64,000 bases of DNA from an uncultured beta proteobacterium. Its GTDB lineage: Bacteria > Pseudomonadota > Gammaproteobacteria > Burkholderiales > Burkholderiaceae_C. Each line of letters begins with the position of its first letter. Positions within the stretch are counted from its first letter, which is position 1. The notes below the pieces were generated by a model. The model worked only from the letters and a program-made list of their open reading frames with translations. It had not been told where the DNA came from and searched no databases. Of the stretch, positions 53,285 through 63,183 are shown piece by piece. The position numbers were made by a program, and so were the translations under genes. The DNA is taken from contig CAJCCO010000107.1 of the NCBI GenBank assembly GCA_903960915.1, positions 26,894 through 90,893 of the forward strand, in the 5' to 3' direction.

Positions 53285-53301
53285 GAGGATTCGTATTCCT
53301 C
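53285..53301. promoter_or_regulatory. Candidate operator between the monooxygenase and GntR genes
   Basis: GAGGATTCGTATTCCTC has perfect 5-base arms (GAGGA/TCCTC) around an imperfect centre, in the 89-base gap between the divergent genes. The adjacent tgaataatatatgaattc is AT-rich and may hold a promoter. Regulation is inferred from position and symmetry. Confidence 0.4.
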
Positions 53302-53323
53302 CTGATTTGTCATACTGTGGCCT

Positions 53324-54040
53324 ATGAAAGCTGCTCATCCTGCCAAACCGCTGCCCGTTTATTTGCAAATTGCCGAGTTGCTGGCGCGTCAAATCAAGGC
53401 GGGGTATTGGCACAGCGGCGAGCGTTTGCCCACCGAGGCCGAGCTGGCGCAGACCTTGTCCGTCGCCGTGGGTACTCTGCGCAAATCCTTGGCCTTGCTG
53501 GCGCAGCAAGCGGTGCTGGAGCGTATTCAGGGTTCTGGCACTTACGTGCGCAAAACACCAGGCACGCCACAAATTTACGAGTTGTTTCGCCTGGAGCTGG
53601 CTGATGGCCCAGGCTTACCGACCGCACATATTCTTGATGTGCGCAAGCTCGCCCGGCCCGCCCACCTGGCGGCCATTACCGGCAGGGGGGAGCCTTGTTG
53701 GCGCGTGCGCCGCCTGCGGTTTTTAAGCCAGCAGCCGGTAGCCCTGGAGGAAATATGGTTCTCGGCCAGCGCCTGCCCTGCGTTGAAAGCGGACGAACTG
53801 GGGGACTCGATGTACTTGTTTTATCAACAACGCCTGGGGGTCTGGATAGCGAGGGTGGAAGACCAAATCAGCGCTGCTGCAGCGCCCACATGGGTCACCC
53901 CGCCTCTGGCGCTTCAAGTCGGCGACTGTTCGGGCTACATCGAACGCATTTCGTGGACAGCGACCAACCAGATCGCTGAGTTTTCAAAAACCTGGTTTGA
54001 CCCCGCAGTGTGCCGGTATTCCTCCCGAATGAGCCAATAA
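53324..54040 (+). CDS. GntR-family (HutC/UTRA) regulator
   Basis: A 238-residue regulator with an N-terminal winged HTH (PLPVYLQIAELLARQIKAGYWHSGERLPTEAELAQTLSVAVGTLRKSLALLAQQAVLERIQGSGTYVR) and a UTRA ligand domain. It is divergent from the monooxygenase gene and therefore probably controls the sulfonate-sugar genes. The ligand could be sulfoquinovose or a derivative. In Agrobacterium the equivalent position is held by the regulator SmoD. Confidence 0.88.
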   Translation: MKAAHPAKPLPVYLQIAELLARQIKAGYWHSGERLPTEAELAQTLSVAVGTLRKSLALLAQQAVLERIQGSGTYVRKTPGTPQIYELFRLELADGPGLPTAHILDVRKLARPAHLAAITGRGEPCWRVRRLRFLSQQPVALEEIWFSASACPALKADELGDSMYLFYQQRLGVWIARVEDQISAAAAPTWVTPPLALQVGDCSGYIERISWTATNQIAEFSKTWFDPAVCRYSSRMSQ

Positions 54041-54179
54041 GTCAACGCACCTAACATCGCCAACTCATGTCACACTTGAATTTGCGCGCTGGCGTTTCTA
54101 GACTGAAAACCCAGCATGACAAAAGCGACACGAAAAATTTGATTCAACCCGATGCGCTTACTTAATAAAGGACCGCCCC

Positions 54180-54485
54180 ATGGCAACCCAAGTCATCATT
54201 CAGCACCCCGTTAACGGGCTCACCAAAAAAGGTTACTTTGGCTACAGCTGGACCTACCTGTTTTTTGGCTGGTTTGTACCCCTGATCAGGGGCGAGCTGG
54301 GCGTCGCCGCCCTGCATTTGCTCTTCACCATGTTCACGTTTGGCCTGTGGCAATTGATCGTGAGCTTTCTCTACAACAAGCAATTCATGACCCGCATGTT
54401 GGAAAAAGGCTACGTGCTCAAAGACACTGAAGAAGTCATGGCCCAGGCGCGGATGAAATTGGGCATTGCAGATTTGTCAAAGTAA
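54180..54485 (+). CDS. Small predicted membrane protein, unknown function
   Basis: A 101-residue protein starting MATQVIIQHPVNGLTKKGYFGYSWTYLFFGWFVPLIRGELGVAALHLLFTMFTFGLWQLIVSFLYNKQFMTRMLEKGYVL. Two hydrophobic helices (about residues 22-36 and 43-62) are followed by a charged amphipathic C-terminal tail. It resembles small phage- or host-type membrane proteins of the Tm2/DUF2628 kind, but I do not recognise a family with certainty. It has its own leader of about 140 bases and stands alone. Confidence 0.65.
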   Translation: MATQVIIQHPVNGLTKKGYFGYSWTYLFFGWFVPLIRGELGVAALHLLFTMFTFGLWQLIVSFLYNKQFMTRMLEKGYVLKDTEEVMAQARMKLGIADLSK

Positions 54486-54555
54486 GTATTTGGCCGGGGA
54501 CGGCCTACGTATGACGAGCATGGGACTGCTGCCCACAACATGGGAGTCCAGCAGC

Positions 54556-55521
54556 TTAGTTGTCTGAAAAATAGGCAATGGTTTTTTGTAAACCGGCTTC
54601 TAGGGAGATCGATGGCGTCCAGCCAAGTTTGTTTTGTGCCAAAGTGATGTCAGGCTTGCGTTGCAGCGGATCATCGGTCGGCAATGGCATGAACACCAAC
54701 TGAGAAGAAGAATTGGTTAATCGAATCACAGTTTGTGCTAACTCGAGCATGGTGAACTCTACGGGGTTACCCAGATTGATCGGCCCAGGTTCACCCGGCT
54801 GTCCATCAGGCCCTGATGGCAGATCCATGAACCGTATCATGCCGTCGATCAAGTCATCCACGTAACAAAAACTGCGCGTTTGCATACCGTCACCAAAAAT
54901 GGTGATGTCGTCCCCACGCAATGCTTGCGTGATGAAGTTACTCACCACGCGCCCATCGTTAGGATGCATGCGAGGACCATAGGTATTGAAAATTCGGGCG
55001 ACCCGAATATCCAGTCGATGCTGCCGATGGTAGTCAAAAAACAAGGTTTCAGCGCACCGTTTGCCCTCGTCATAACAACTGCGCGGACCAATCGGGTTGA
55101 CGTTTCCCCAATAAGATTCCACCTGAGGATGCACCACCGGATCGCCGTAAACCTCACTGGTACTGGCTTGAAAAATTCTCGCTTTCACCCGCTTGGCCAA
55201 GCCCAACATATTGATGGCCCCATGCACACTGGTTTTGGTGGTTTGCACAGGGTCGTGCTGGTAATGCACAGGGCTGGCCGGGCAGGCCAAGTTGTAAATG
55301 TGATCCACCTCGATATAGAGCGGAAAAGTCACGTCGTGCCGAATCAGTTCAAACCGAGGATGCCCTAGTAAATGCGCCACATTGCGCTTGCCACCGGTGA
55401 AATAGTTGTCCACGCAGACCACATCATCACCACGCGCAATCAATCGGTCGATCAAATGTGAACCCAGAAAACCAGCACCGCCAGTGACCAGTACCTTCAA
55501 ATGAGCGTTATAACTTCGCAT
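54556..55521 (-). CDS. UDP-glucuronate decarboxylase (UDP-xylose synthase type SDR)
   Basis: A 321-residue extended SDR. It has the NAD motif [14 protein letters not shown] near residue 11, [39 protein letters not shown] and the catalytic YxxxK in [16 protein letters not shown] near residue 150, then [21 protein letters not shown]. This is the UXS pattern, converting UDP-glucuronate to UDP-xylose. It follows ugd on the same strand with a 9-base gap, so the two make UDP-xylose from UDP-glucose. Confidence 0.92.
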   Translation of the reverse strand: MRSYNAHLKVLVTGGAGFLGSHLIDRLIARGDDVVCVDNYFTGGKRNVAHLLGHPRFELIRHDVTFPLYIEVDHIYNLACPASPVHYQHDPVQTTKTSVHGAINMLGLAKRVKARIFQASTSEVYGDPVVHPQVESYWGNVNPIGPRSCYDEGKRCAETLFFDYHRQHRLDIRVARIFNTYGPRMHPNDGRVVSNFITQALRGDDITIFGDGMQTRSFCYVDDLIDGMIRFMDLPSGPDGQPGEPGPINLGNPVEFTMLELAQTVIRLTNSSSQLVFMPLPTDDPLQRKPDITLAQNKLGWTPSISLEAGLQKTIAYFSDN

Positions 55522-55530
55522 GCTGCGTCC

Positions 55531-56853
55531 TTAAGGGCGTCCAATGGACACATAGGTAAAGCCACGCTGACGCATGCGCTTAGGGTCGAATAAATTCCGG
55601 CCATCAAAAATTACCGGCGCTTTTAAATGGCTTTGAACAACATCAAAATCAGGGGCTTTAAATTGGCTCCACTCCGTCACGATGGCCAAAGCATCCGCCC
55701 CTTTCAGCGCCGCCTCTTTGGTACCACACAGCACCAAGCCCGGTTGGTCGCCATAAAGCCTTTGCGCCTCACCCATTGCCACAGGGTCGTAGGCTTGCAC
55801 TGTGGCGCCAGCGGCCCATAAAGCCTCCATCAACACACGACTCGGGGCTTCACGCATGTCATCGGTATTGGGTTTGAATGACAAGCCCCATAGGGCGATG
55901 ACACTGCCTTGCAAATGATCGCCGAAATGTTGTTTTATTTTTTCGAACAACACGTTCTTTTGGGAATGGTTGCGCGCTTGAACTGCCAGCAGTACATGCG
56001 GCTCAAAATTGAGCTGCTGCGCAACATGCACCAAGGCACTGACATCTTTAGGAAAACAACTACCCCCGTAACCTGCGCCGGGGTAAATAAAGTGATAGCC
56101 AATGCGCTGATCACTGCCAATGCCGTTGCGCACGGCCTCAATGTCGGCGCCCAGTAGCTCAGATAAATTAGCCAATTCATTCATCAAGCTGATTTTTGTC
56201 GCCAGCATGCAGTTGGCAGCGTATTTCGTCATTTCAGCACTGCGCGGACTCATCATGATGATGCGATCGTGATTGCGGTTGAACGGCTCAAACAACTCCC
56301 GCAGCAAGCCTTCAGCCCTTGCACTGTCAGTGCCAATCACGATCCTGTCGGGGCGCTTGCAATCGGCCACTGCTGCGCCTTCTTTTAGAAACTCTGGATT
56401 TGAAACTACGTCAAATGGAAAATCGACGGCCCGGGCGTGAAGCGCTTGAGCGATGACTTGGGTCACCGCGTCTGCTGTGCCCACGGGCACGGTAGATTTA
56501 TTGACGACTACCTTGTAGCCCGACATATGCCCGCCGATAGATTGGGCCGCCGCCATCACCTGCGTCAAATCAGCAGCCCCTTTTTCGTGAGCAGGGGTAC
56601 CTACTGCAATGAACAGAATATCGCCATGCGCCACCCCTTCGCGCGCATCAGTTGAAAATTTTAGACGCCCGTCGGACAGCGTTTCTTGAACAATAAAACT
56701 TAAACCAGGCTCATAAACTGAAATCTCACCACGGTTCAAAGAGTTTATTTTGGCCAGGTCGGTATCAATGCAAAGGACATGGTGCCCGGCATCGGCCAAG
56801 ACCGCACCTTGCACCAGTCCCACATAGCCGGTTCCAAAAATTGTGATTTTCAT
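55531..56853 (-). CDS. ugd: UDP-glucose 6-dehydrogenase
   Basis: A 440-residue enzyme that oxidises UDP-glucose to UDP-glucuronate. The Rossmann start [29 protein letters not shown], the block [15 protein letters not shown] and the catalytic Cys in [16 protein letters not shown] near residue 260 are clear. The base composition here is somewhat less GC-rich than in the urease genes, which may mark polysaccharide genes of different history. It precedes the decarboxylase gene and is divergent from the glycosyltransferase gene. Confidence 0.95.
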   Translation of the reverse strand: MKITIFGTGYVGLVQGAVLADAGHHVLCIDTDLAKINSLNRGEISVYEPGLSFIVQETLSDGRLKFSTDAREGVAHGDILFIAVGTPAHEKGAADLTQVMAAAQSIGGHMSGYKVVVNKSTVPVGTADAVTQVIAQALHARAVDFPFDVVSNPEFLKEGAAVADCKRPDRIVIGTDSARAEGLLRELFEPFNRNHDRIIMMSPRSAEMTKYAANCMLATKISLMNELANLSELLGADIEAVRNGIGSDQRIGYHFIYPGAGYGGSCFPKDVSALVHVAQQLNFEPHVLLAVQARNHSQKNVLFEKIKQHFGDHLQGSVIALWGLSFKPNTDDMREAPSRVLMEALWAAGATVQAYDPVAMGEAQRLYGDQPGLVLCGTKEAALKGADALAIVTEWSQFKAPDFDVVQSHLKAPVIFDGRNLFDPKRMRQRGFTYVSIGRP

Positions 56854-56968
56854 GCTGTTTTGTTAGGGACAAAGATTCAAATTTCGTCTGAAATTGTCCT
56901 AGTATCGTACCTTGCGGATTGGCCGTTGATCAGGACTCTGAGTGAGCCTATTTTTTGACGAAGCACCT

Positions 56969-58120
56969 ATGGCACAAAGAATCCTATTTTTAGAATACCA
57001 CCTCGTATTGCAGGATGTCGTGGACTGCCTCGGGCAGCGAGGACATCAGCTGTTGGGCTTGGCGCCGCGAAGCCTCACGGTAGAACTGTTTGACCAAACT
57101 TGCGCCGCTTTTAAGCCCGACTGGGTTTTTAGCATTAACTTTTCGCCTGCCATTGCGTCGCTTTGCGGTAGATTGGGCTTGCCGTATTTAAGTTGGACTA
57201 TTGATCCCTTGCCCGCAAGCCGCGTAACACTTCTGGACGGTACACAAGCTGCAATGTGTTTGGCCCTGGCGCATGATCAACACATGGTGGCGCAATTTCA
57301 AAATTTAGGACTGCCGGCGCAACACATGTTGCTGGCCGCCCCCGCGCAGCGGCGAAACCCTGTACAAGATGACCACATGTTGGCCCCTTACCGATGCGAT
57401 GCGAGTTTTGCTGGCAGTTCTTTGATCGACGAATTACTTTCACTAGATCGCTTTCTGGCCACTCTGGAAGTCGACACCCTTTCCGAACAAGCCCTGTCAT
57501 GGGCACAGGCCATCACCGAATCTTGTGCCCACGAACCTGCCTACGTGGGGCTCGCCAGTCTGGGTGGATGGACCGCATTACCCACACTGCTTCAACAACA
57601 CTGTTCAGCCCCAGCCGATCGCCAACAGCTAATGCAACTGATGGACGGGGCCCTGACCGCGCTTTACAGGCAGCGTGTCATCACCCGTTTGAAGCCCTGG
57701 AAAGGAGACCTGCATATTTGGGGGGATGCAGGTTGGAGCGCTGTCCATCCTGGATTCAAAGGCCAGGCACATCATGACGAGGAGCTCACGCGAATTTACT
57801 GTGCCAGCGCTGTCAACCTGGACATTGCCCGGCTCTACCAACGCCAAACTATCACCATGCGGGTTTTTGATATTTTGGCTGCTGGTGGTTTTTTATTGAC
57901 TGAAAGCAACTCTGCCTTGGCAAATATTTTTGAAGATGGCCAGCATTTAGCTTTTTACGATTCGCAAGAAGACTTGGGTGACAAAATTTCCGAGTGGGTT
58001 GCCAGGCCGGATGAAAGAATAGCCATTGCACGCGCAGGCAGAACAGAAGTAATGAACAAGCATCTGATATCGCACCGGGTCGATGCCATCTTGCAATTGA
58101 TAACGCAAAAAAGTTGGTGA
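56969..58120 (+). CDS. CgeB-family glycosyltransferase
   Basis: About 383 residues from ATG 56969 (MAQRILFLEYHLVLQDVVD); GTG 56942 is a possible longer start. The first half resembles the DUF3880 domain (FKPDWVFSINFSPAIASLCGRLGLPYLSWTIDPLPA), and the second half is a CgeB/glycosyltransferase-1-like domain with IYCASAVNLDIARLYQRQTITMRVFDILAAGGFLLTESNSALANIFEDGQHLAFYDSQEDL. Such proteins often glycosylate flagellin, spore coats or other surface structures. The adjacent UDP-xylose genes suggest a donor, though this is inference. Confidence 0.8.
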   Translation: MAQRILFLEYHLVLQDVVDCLGQRGHQLLGLAPRSLTVELFDQTCAAFKPDWVFSINFSPAIASLCGRLGLPYLSWTIDPLPASRVTLLDGTQAAMCLALAHDQHMVAQFQNLGLPAQHMLLAAPAQRRNPVQDDHMLAPYRCDASFAGSSLIDELLSLDRFLATLEVDTLSEQALSWAQAITESCAHEPAYVGLASLGGWTALPTLLQQHCSAPADRQQLMQLMDGALTALYRQRVITRLKPWKGDLHIWGDAGWSAVHPGFKGQAHHDEELTRIYCASAVNLDIARLYQRQTITMRVFDILAAGGFLLTESNSALANIFEDGQHLAFYDSQEDLGDKISEWVARPDERIAIARAGRTEVMNKHLISHRVDAILQLITQKSW

Positions 58121-58529
58121 AGCTGCAGTAATCCCGCGGAACTCCCCTGTCCTCGGCGTTACCTTGCAAAGGACTTGGCCGCAGTTGATCTTGCCTTTGA
58201 GCACCTTTCACAGCCCCTCGCCTTCCTGGGGCAGTTAACTTGAGTGCCGCTTGGACAATGCCTGTAGCACCAGAATTCTCACGGTCAAAACTGCACCAAA
58301 CAGGGGAAAACAGAAGCCCGCCTTATCGCCCAACTCCCCTTTGTAGTGCAACACCCCGGCAAACGCACCTGGATCGCGCATGAATTAACGCCATTGGGGG
58401 TGTTTAGCGCCAGCCCCAGCAAAGGCCCTATCGGGGCTTGGAGTCGCAGGGATGGCAAAGCAAGGTCAGGGGTCACGCCCGGAGGGTGCAGTTTTCATGC
58501 CGCGGCACGGGTATTGCATATCGATGCGC
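58121..58529. other. 409-base intergenic region before ureA
   Basis: No convincing gene is seen. Short ORFs on both strands (58285-58476 and 58346-58777) look like shadows. A GC-rich pyrimidine tract and a string matching the sigma-54 spacing lie close to ureA. The latter is too near the start codon to be a convincing promoter. The urease promoter should be in this region. Confidence 0.5.
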
Positions 58530-58832
58530 ATGGAACTCACACCCCGCGAAAAAGACAAGCTCCTGCTATTTACCGCCGGCCTGCTGGCCGAGCGGCGCAA
58601 AGCCCGTGGCCTGAAGCTCAACTACCCCGAAGCCATGGCGCTGATCAGCTGCGCCGTGATGGAAGGCGCGCGCGACGGCAAGACCGTGGCGCAACTCATG
58701 AGCGAAGGGCGCACCGTGCTGACCCGCGCCGAGGTGATGGACGGCATCGCCGAGATGATTCCAGACATTCAGGTTGAAGCCACATTCCCCGACGGTACCA
58801 AGCTGGTAACGGTGCACCAACCTATTGTTTAA
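58530..58832 (+). CDS. ureA: Urease gamma subunit
   Basis: A 100-residue subunit: [99 protein letters not shown]. It has the normal length and all conserved blocks. I use ATG 58530; the ATG two codons earlier is possible. There is no clear ribosome-binding site. It is the first gene of the urease operon. Confidence 0.97.
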   Translation: MELTPREKDKLLLFTAGLLAERRKARGLKLNYPEAMALISCAVMEGARDGKTVAQLMSEGRTVLTRAEVMDGIAEMIPDIQVEATFPDGTKLVTVHQPIV

Positions 58833-58934
58833 CTGGGTGCCAACAGATTGATTTTTAAATTGACTGACACGGTAGCGCGAGTAAAAAGAACGGCCACGGC
58901 CCCTCCCCTAACACTCCACTTGAAGGAAAACACC

Positions 58935-59117
58935 ATGGTCTTCAAACTGCTTCAAATCCCGGCGCTGGCCGCCCTGGCGCTGTTGTCTGCAGAAGCTGGC
59001 GCCCATGAGGGCCATGGCTTGCAAGGCGCCCACTGGCACGCCACGGATGCCTGGGGCTTTGTGGCGCTGGTCTCGGCCGTTGCCGTGGCGCTGTGGCTGT
59101 CACGCGGCGGCAAGTGA
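58935..59117 (+). CDS. Small His-containing membrane protein between ureA and ureB
   Basis: A 60-residue protein with an N-terminal hydrophobic signal ([23 protein letters not shown]), a short His-rich segment [15 protein letters not shown] and a C-terminal helix [21 protein letters not shown]. It is preceded by AAGGA and its stop overlaps a possible GTG of ureB. The His cluster would face the periplasm and could bind nickel. I do not know a characterised homologue, and the function is not established. Confidence 0.7.
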   Translation: MVFKLLQIPALAALALLSAEAGAHEGHGLQGAHWHATDAWGFVALVSAVAVALWLSRGGK

Positions 59118-59125
59118 GCGCAACC

Positions 59126-59434
59126 ATGTCGCCTGGCGAAATCATCACCGCTGACGGCCCCGACCATGTGCTGAACCCGGGCCGGCGCACCCTCACCCTG
59201 GTGGTGCAAAACACCTCAGAGCGGCCGATTCAAGTGGGCTCGCACTACCACTTTGCCGAAACCAATGGTGCCCTGGGCTTTGACCGGGCCGCCGCCCAAG
59301 GCATGCGGCTCAACATCGCCTCCGGCTTAGCGGTGCGCTTTGAGCCGGGCCAGCAACGCACGGTGGAACTGGTGGACTACGCGGGTGAACGCGTGGTGTA
59401 CGGCTTTCGCGGCATGACACAAGGAAAACTTTGA
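59126..59434 (+). CDS. ureB: Urease beta subunit
   Basis: A 102-residue subunit with [102 protein letters not shown], the complete UreB pattern. ATG 59126 fits the normal N-terminus; GTG 59114, overlapping the previous stop, is an alternative. The last base overlaps the ureC start (TGATG). Confidence 0.96.
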   Translation: MSPGEIITADGPDHVLNPGRRTLTLVVQNTSERPIQVGSHYHFAETNGALGFDRAAAQGMRLNIASGLAVRFEPGQQRTVELVDYAGERVVYGFRGMTQGKL

Positions 59435-61152
59435 TGGCTACGATGGGACGCCGCGCCTATGCGGAAATTTTTGGCCCTACCGTGGGCGACCGGGTGCGCC
59501 TGGCCGACACCGATTTGCTGATCGAAGTCGAACACGACTTGACCCTGGGCGCTGGCGGCTACGGTGAAGAGGTGAAGTTTGGCGGCGGCAAGACCATTCG
59601 CGACGGTATGGCGCAATCGCAACGCACCCGGGCCGAGGGTGCCATGGACTGCGTGATGACCAACGCCCTCATTCTGGACCACAGCGGCATTTTCAAGGCC
59701 GACATTGGGCTCAAGGGCGGCCGCATAGTCGCCATTGGCAAGGCCGGTAACCCCGACGTACAGCCTGGCGTGGACATCATCATTGGCCCGGGCACCGAGA
59801 TCATCAGTTGTGAGGGCAACATCGTCACCGCCGGCGGCATTGACTCCCACATTCACTTCATTTGCCCGCAACAGATTGAAGAGGCGCTGGCCAGTGGCGT
59901 GACCACCATGTTGGGAGGCGGCACCGGCCCGGCCACCGGCACCTTTGCCACCACCTGCACACCCGGGCCGTGGAACATGGAACGCATGCTACAAGCTGCC
60001 GATGCCTTCCCCATGAACCTGGGCTTTCTGGGCAAGGGCAACGCCAGCCTGCCCGCGGCGCTGCACGAGCAGGTTAACGCCGGTGCCATTGGCCTGAAAC
60101 TGCACGAAGACTGGGGCACCACGCCGGCGGCCATCAGCAACTGCCTGGACGTGGCCGAAGCAACCGATGTGCAGGTGGCCATTCACTCGGACACACTCAA
60201 CGAGAGCGGCTTTGTAGAGAACACCATTGCCGCCACCAAGGGCCGCAGCTTGTGCGCTTTTCATACCGAAGGCGCAGGTGGCGGCCACGCGCCAGATATC
60301 TTGCGCGTGGTGGGCGAGGCCAACTTCTTGCCCAGCTCCACCAACCCCACCATGCCCTACACCGTGAACACGCTGGACGAGCACGTGGACATGCTGATGG
60401 TGTGCCACCACCTGGACGCCGGCATTGCCGAAGACCTGGCGTTTGCAGAAAGCCGGATTCGCAAAGAAACCATTGCCGCCGAAGACGTGCTGCACGACCT
60501 GGGCGCCATCAGCATGATGAGCAGCGACAGCCAGGCCATGGGCCGGGTCGGCGAGGTCATCATCCGCACCTGGCAGAACGCGCACAAGATGAAACAGCAG
60601 CGTGGCAAACTGCCTGAAGACACCGAGCGCAACGACAACTTCCGCGCCAAACGCTACGTGGCCAAGTACACCATCAACCCGGCTATTGCCCATGGCATCA
60701 GCCATGAGGTGGGCAGTATTGAAGTTGGCAAATGGGCCGATGTGGTGGTGTGGAAACCGGCCTTCTTTGGCATCAAGCCGGCCTTGATTCTTAAAGGCGG
60801 TTTCATCGCCATGGCCGCCATGGGCGACCCCAACGCCAGCATTCCCACACCACAGCCGGTGCACTACAGGCCCATGTTTGGCGCTTATGGCGGCGCACTG
60901 GCGCGCGGCTCGCTGACCTTTGTGTCGCAAGCCGGCCTGAATGCCGGTATCAAGGAGCGCTTTGGCCTGACCAAAACCCTCAGCGCCGTGAAGAACATTC
61001 GCGCCGTGCGCAAGCAGCACATGGTGCACAACCATTACCTGCCCACCATGGAAATAGACGCCCAGACCTACGCAGTGCGTGCTGACGGCCAACTGCTGAC
61101 CTGCGAACCCGCGGTAAGCTTGCCGATGTCGCAACGTTATTTTTTATTCTGA
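59434..61152 (+). CDS. ureC: Urease alpha (catalytic) subunit
   Basis: The 572-residue nickel-containing subunit that hydrolyses urea to ammonia and carbamate. The ligands are visible: HIHFICPQQ (first His pair), the carbamylated Lys in [16 protein letters not shown] near residue 218, [29 protein letters not shown] and the mobile-flap His segment [25 protein letters not shown] 59434 overlaps the ureB stop. Length and order are normal for proteobacterial UreC. Confidence 0.98.
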   Translation: MATMGRRAYAEIFGPTVGDRVRLADTDLLIEVEHDLTLGAGGYGEEVKFGGGKTIRDGMAQSQRTRAEGAMDCVMTNALILDHSGIFKADIGLKGGRIVAIGKAGNPDVQPGVDIIIGPGTEIISCEGNIVTAGGIDSHIHFICPQQIEEALASGVTTMLGGGTGPATGTFATTCTPGPWNMERMLQAADAFPMNLGFLGKGNASLPAALHEQVNAGAIGLKLHEDWGTTPAAISNCLDVAEATDVQVAIHSDTLNESGFVENTIAATKGRSLCAFHTEGAGGGHAPDILRVVGEANFLPSSTNPTMPYTVNTLDEHVDMLMVCHHLDAGIAEDLAFAESRIRKETIAAEDVLHDLGAISMMSSDSQAMGRVGEVIIRTWQNAHKMKQQRGKLPEDTERNDNFRAKRYVAKYTINPAIAHGISHEVGSIEVGKWADVVVWKPAFFGIKPALILKGGFIAMAAMGDPNASIPTPQPVHYRPMFGAYGGALARGSLTFVSQAGLNAGIKERFGLTKTLSAVKNIRAVRKQHMVHNHYLPTMEIDAQTYAVRADGQLLTCEPAVSLPMSQRYFLF

Positions 61153-61817
61153 TGCTCCAAATCTCCAAACTCATGCCTCAGGGCGCTGGCCTCGCCCCGG
61201 TCCTTATCAAACGCGCCGCCACGGTGGAGCTGGATTGGGACGTGCGCCAAAAAAGCCGCTTCGAGGCGAGCGATTCACAAGGCCGCACACTGGGCATCTT
61301 CTTGCCGCGCGGCACTGTTGCCCGTGGTGGCGACGTGCTGGTGGCCGAAGACGGCTCACTGGTTCGGGTGCTGGCGGCCCCGCAAGCCATTCTCAAAATA
61401 ACGGCCTGCCCCCAGCATGGCAGCGCGTTTGACCTGATTCGCGCGGCCTACCACCTGGGCAACCGCCATGTGCCCATTGAGCTTCAACCCGATCACCTCA
61501 AGATAGAGCCCGACCACGTGCTGGCCGACATGCTGCGCGCCATGCACTTGATCGTCTCTGCGGTGGAGGAACCGTTCGAGCCCGAGAACGGCGCTTACGC
61601 CACCGGCGGCCATACCGGCGGTCACCGCCATAGCCATGACGATGCGGCTGAGCACGCCCTGGCGCACAGCCATGACCATGAGCATGGCCATTCCCACGCG
61701 AACGCCCACACGCCCTCACCTGCCCCAGCCGTCCTTAAACGCACCGCCATACCCATTGCGGTGGCCGCCACGCCCACACCGCATGTACACGGCCCAGGCT
61801 GTGGCCACAAACACTGA
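61152..61817 (+). CDS. ureE: Urease accessory nickel carrier UreE with a His-rich tail
   Basis: A 221-residue metallochaperone. The N-terminal domain (SRFEASDSQGRTLGIFLPRGTVARGGDVLVAEDGSLVRVLAAPQAIL) and the metal-binding domain (AYHLGNRHVPIELQPDHLKIEPDHVLADMLRAMHLIVSAVEEPFEPENGAY) are canonical. A tail of about 70 residues, rich in His (GGHTGGHRHSHDDAAEHALAHSHDHEHGHSHANAH), extends beyond the usual length of about 150 and would bind several nickel ions. ATG 61152 overlaps the ureC stop. Confidence 0.94.
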   Translation: MLQISKLMPQGAGLAPVLIKRAATVELDWDVRQKSRFEASDSQGRTLGIFLPRGTVARGGDVLVAEDGSLVRVLAAPQAILKITACPQHGSAFDLIRAAYHLGNRHVPIELQPDHLKIEPDHVLADMLRAMHLIVSAVEEPFEPENGAYATGGHTGGHRHSHDDAAEHALAHSHDHEHGHSHANAHTPSPAPAVLKRTAIPIAVAATPTPHVHGPGCGHKH

Positions 61818-61829
61818 GACCGCAGGCCC

Positions 61830-62507
61830 ATGCACGACAGCAGCCTGATGCAGCTGATGTGGCTGGCCTCACCCGCCCTGCCCATTGGTGGCTTCTCCTA
61901 TTCCGAGGGCCTGGAAGCCGCAGTAGATACCGGGCGCGTGACCTGTGAAGCCGATGCCACCAGCTGGCTGCTGGACCAACTGCAGTTGAGCCTGGCCCGC
62001 GCTGACCTGCACGCCGTGGCCCAGGCCATTGCGGCCTGGCGCGAAGCCGACCACCTGCGTATTGCCGAGCTCAACGCCTGGGTGCTGCAAACCCGCGAGA
62101 GCAGCGAACTGCGGGCGCAATCCGAACAGATGGGCCGCTCGTTGCTGGAATGGCTGCGCAACCACACCACGGCCCAGCCCAGGCAAATCGACGTGCTGGC
62201 CGCTTTGCAACCCACCTACCCCCTCGCGTTTGCACTGGCGGCCTCTGCCACCCAGGCGCCAGTGCGGGACTGTCTGCTGGCCTATGCTTTTGGTTGGGCC
62301 GAGAACATGGTGCAGGCGGCCATCAAGTCGGTGCCGCTGGGCCAGAGCGCCGGGCAACGCATTTTGTCGGCACTGACCGCCCAGATTCCTGCCGCCGTGG
62401 ATACCGCGCTGACCCAAGACGACGCACAACGTCAGGCTTTTTCGCCCATGCTGGCCATTCTGAGCGCCCGGCATGAAACCCAATACTCCCGACTTTTTCG
62501 GTCTTAA
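61830..62507 (+). CDS. ureF: Urease accessory protein UreF
   Basis: A 225-residue helical protein: [61 protein letters not shown] and the C-terminal [30 protein letters not shown]. UreF bridges UreD and UreG during nickel insertion. It starts 12 bases after ureE. Family length and motifs are ordinary. Confidence 0.95.
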   Translation: MHDSSLMQLMWLASPALPIGGFSYSEGLEAAVDTGRVTCEADATSWLLDQLQLSLARADLHAVAQAIAAWREADHLRIAELNAWVLQTRESSELRAQSEQMGRSLLEWLRNHTTAQPRQIDVLAALQPTYPLAFALAASATQAPVRDCLLAYAFGWAENMVQAAIKSVPLGQSAGQRILSALTAQIPAAVDTALTQDDAQRQAFSPMLAILSARHETQYSRLFRS

Positions 62508-62511
62508 GCCC

Positions 62512-63171
62512 ATGAGCACTCTGCACCACATCGCCAACCGCACCAAAACTCTTCCACCCCTGCGCGTGGGCATTGGCGGCCCGGTGGGCTCCGGCAAAAC
62601 AACGCTGCTGGAGATGCTGTGCAAAGGCATGCGCGATCAGTACGACCTGGTGGCCATCACCAACGACATTTACACCAAGGAAGACCAACGCCTGTTGACC
62701 GTGAGCGGCGCCTTAGCCGCCGAGCGCATCATGGGCGTGGAGACCGGCGGCTGCCCACACACGGCCATCCGCGAAGACGCCTCCATCAACCTTGAAGCCA
62801 TTGACCGCATGCTGGTGGACTTTCCAGATGCTGACATCGTCTTCATCGAAAGCGGTGGCGACAACTTGGCAGCCACCTTCAGCCCTGAACTCAGCGACCT
62901 GACTATTTACGTCATTGACGTGGCCGCCGGCGAAAAAATTCCCCGCAAGGGCGGCCCGGGCATCACCAAGAGCGACTTGTTTGTCATCAACAAAACCGAC
63001 CTGGCGCCCTACGTGGACGCCAACCTGGAGGTCATGCGCGAAGACACGGTTCGCATGCGCAGCACCGCCAAAGGGCTCAAACCCTTCGTCATGACCAATC
63101 TCAAGACCAACACTGGGTTAGCCGAAGTGATGGCCTTCATAGAAAGCAAGGGCATGTTGCGAGCCGGGTAG
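62512..63171 (+). CDS. ureG: Urease accessory GTPase UreG
   Basis: A 219-residue SIMIBI GTPase supplying energy and nickel for urease maturation. The P-loop is [13 protein letters not shown] near residue 24, with [11 protein letters not shown], the nickel-binding motif [19 protein letters not shown] and the base-recognition motif [16 protein letters not shown] 62512 ([19 protein letters not shown]) is used; the ORF-track start lies in the ureF end. It is the last gene of the operon. Confidence 0.96.
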   Translation: MSTLHHIANRTKTLPPLRVGIGGPVGSGKTTLLEMLCKGMRDQYDLVAITNDIYTKEDQRLLTVSGALAAERIMGVETGGCPHTAIREDASINLEAIDRMLVDFPDADIVFIESGGDNLAATFSPELSDLTIYVIDVAAGEKIPRKGGPGITKSDLFVINKTDLAPYVDANLEVMREDTVRMRSTAKGLKPFVMTNLKTNTGLAEVMAFIESKGMLRAG

Positions 63172-63183
63172 AATCTCGCCCAC

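Noticed and set aside
58504-58517. Sigma-54-like element (GGCACGGGTATTGC, GG and GC correctly spaced) before ureA
   Set aside because: Transcription would start about two bases before the ureA ATG, leaving no leader. Probably a chance match, although leaderless translation cannot be fully excluded.
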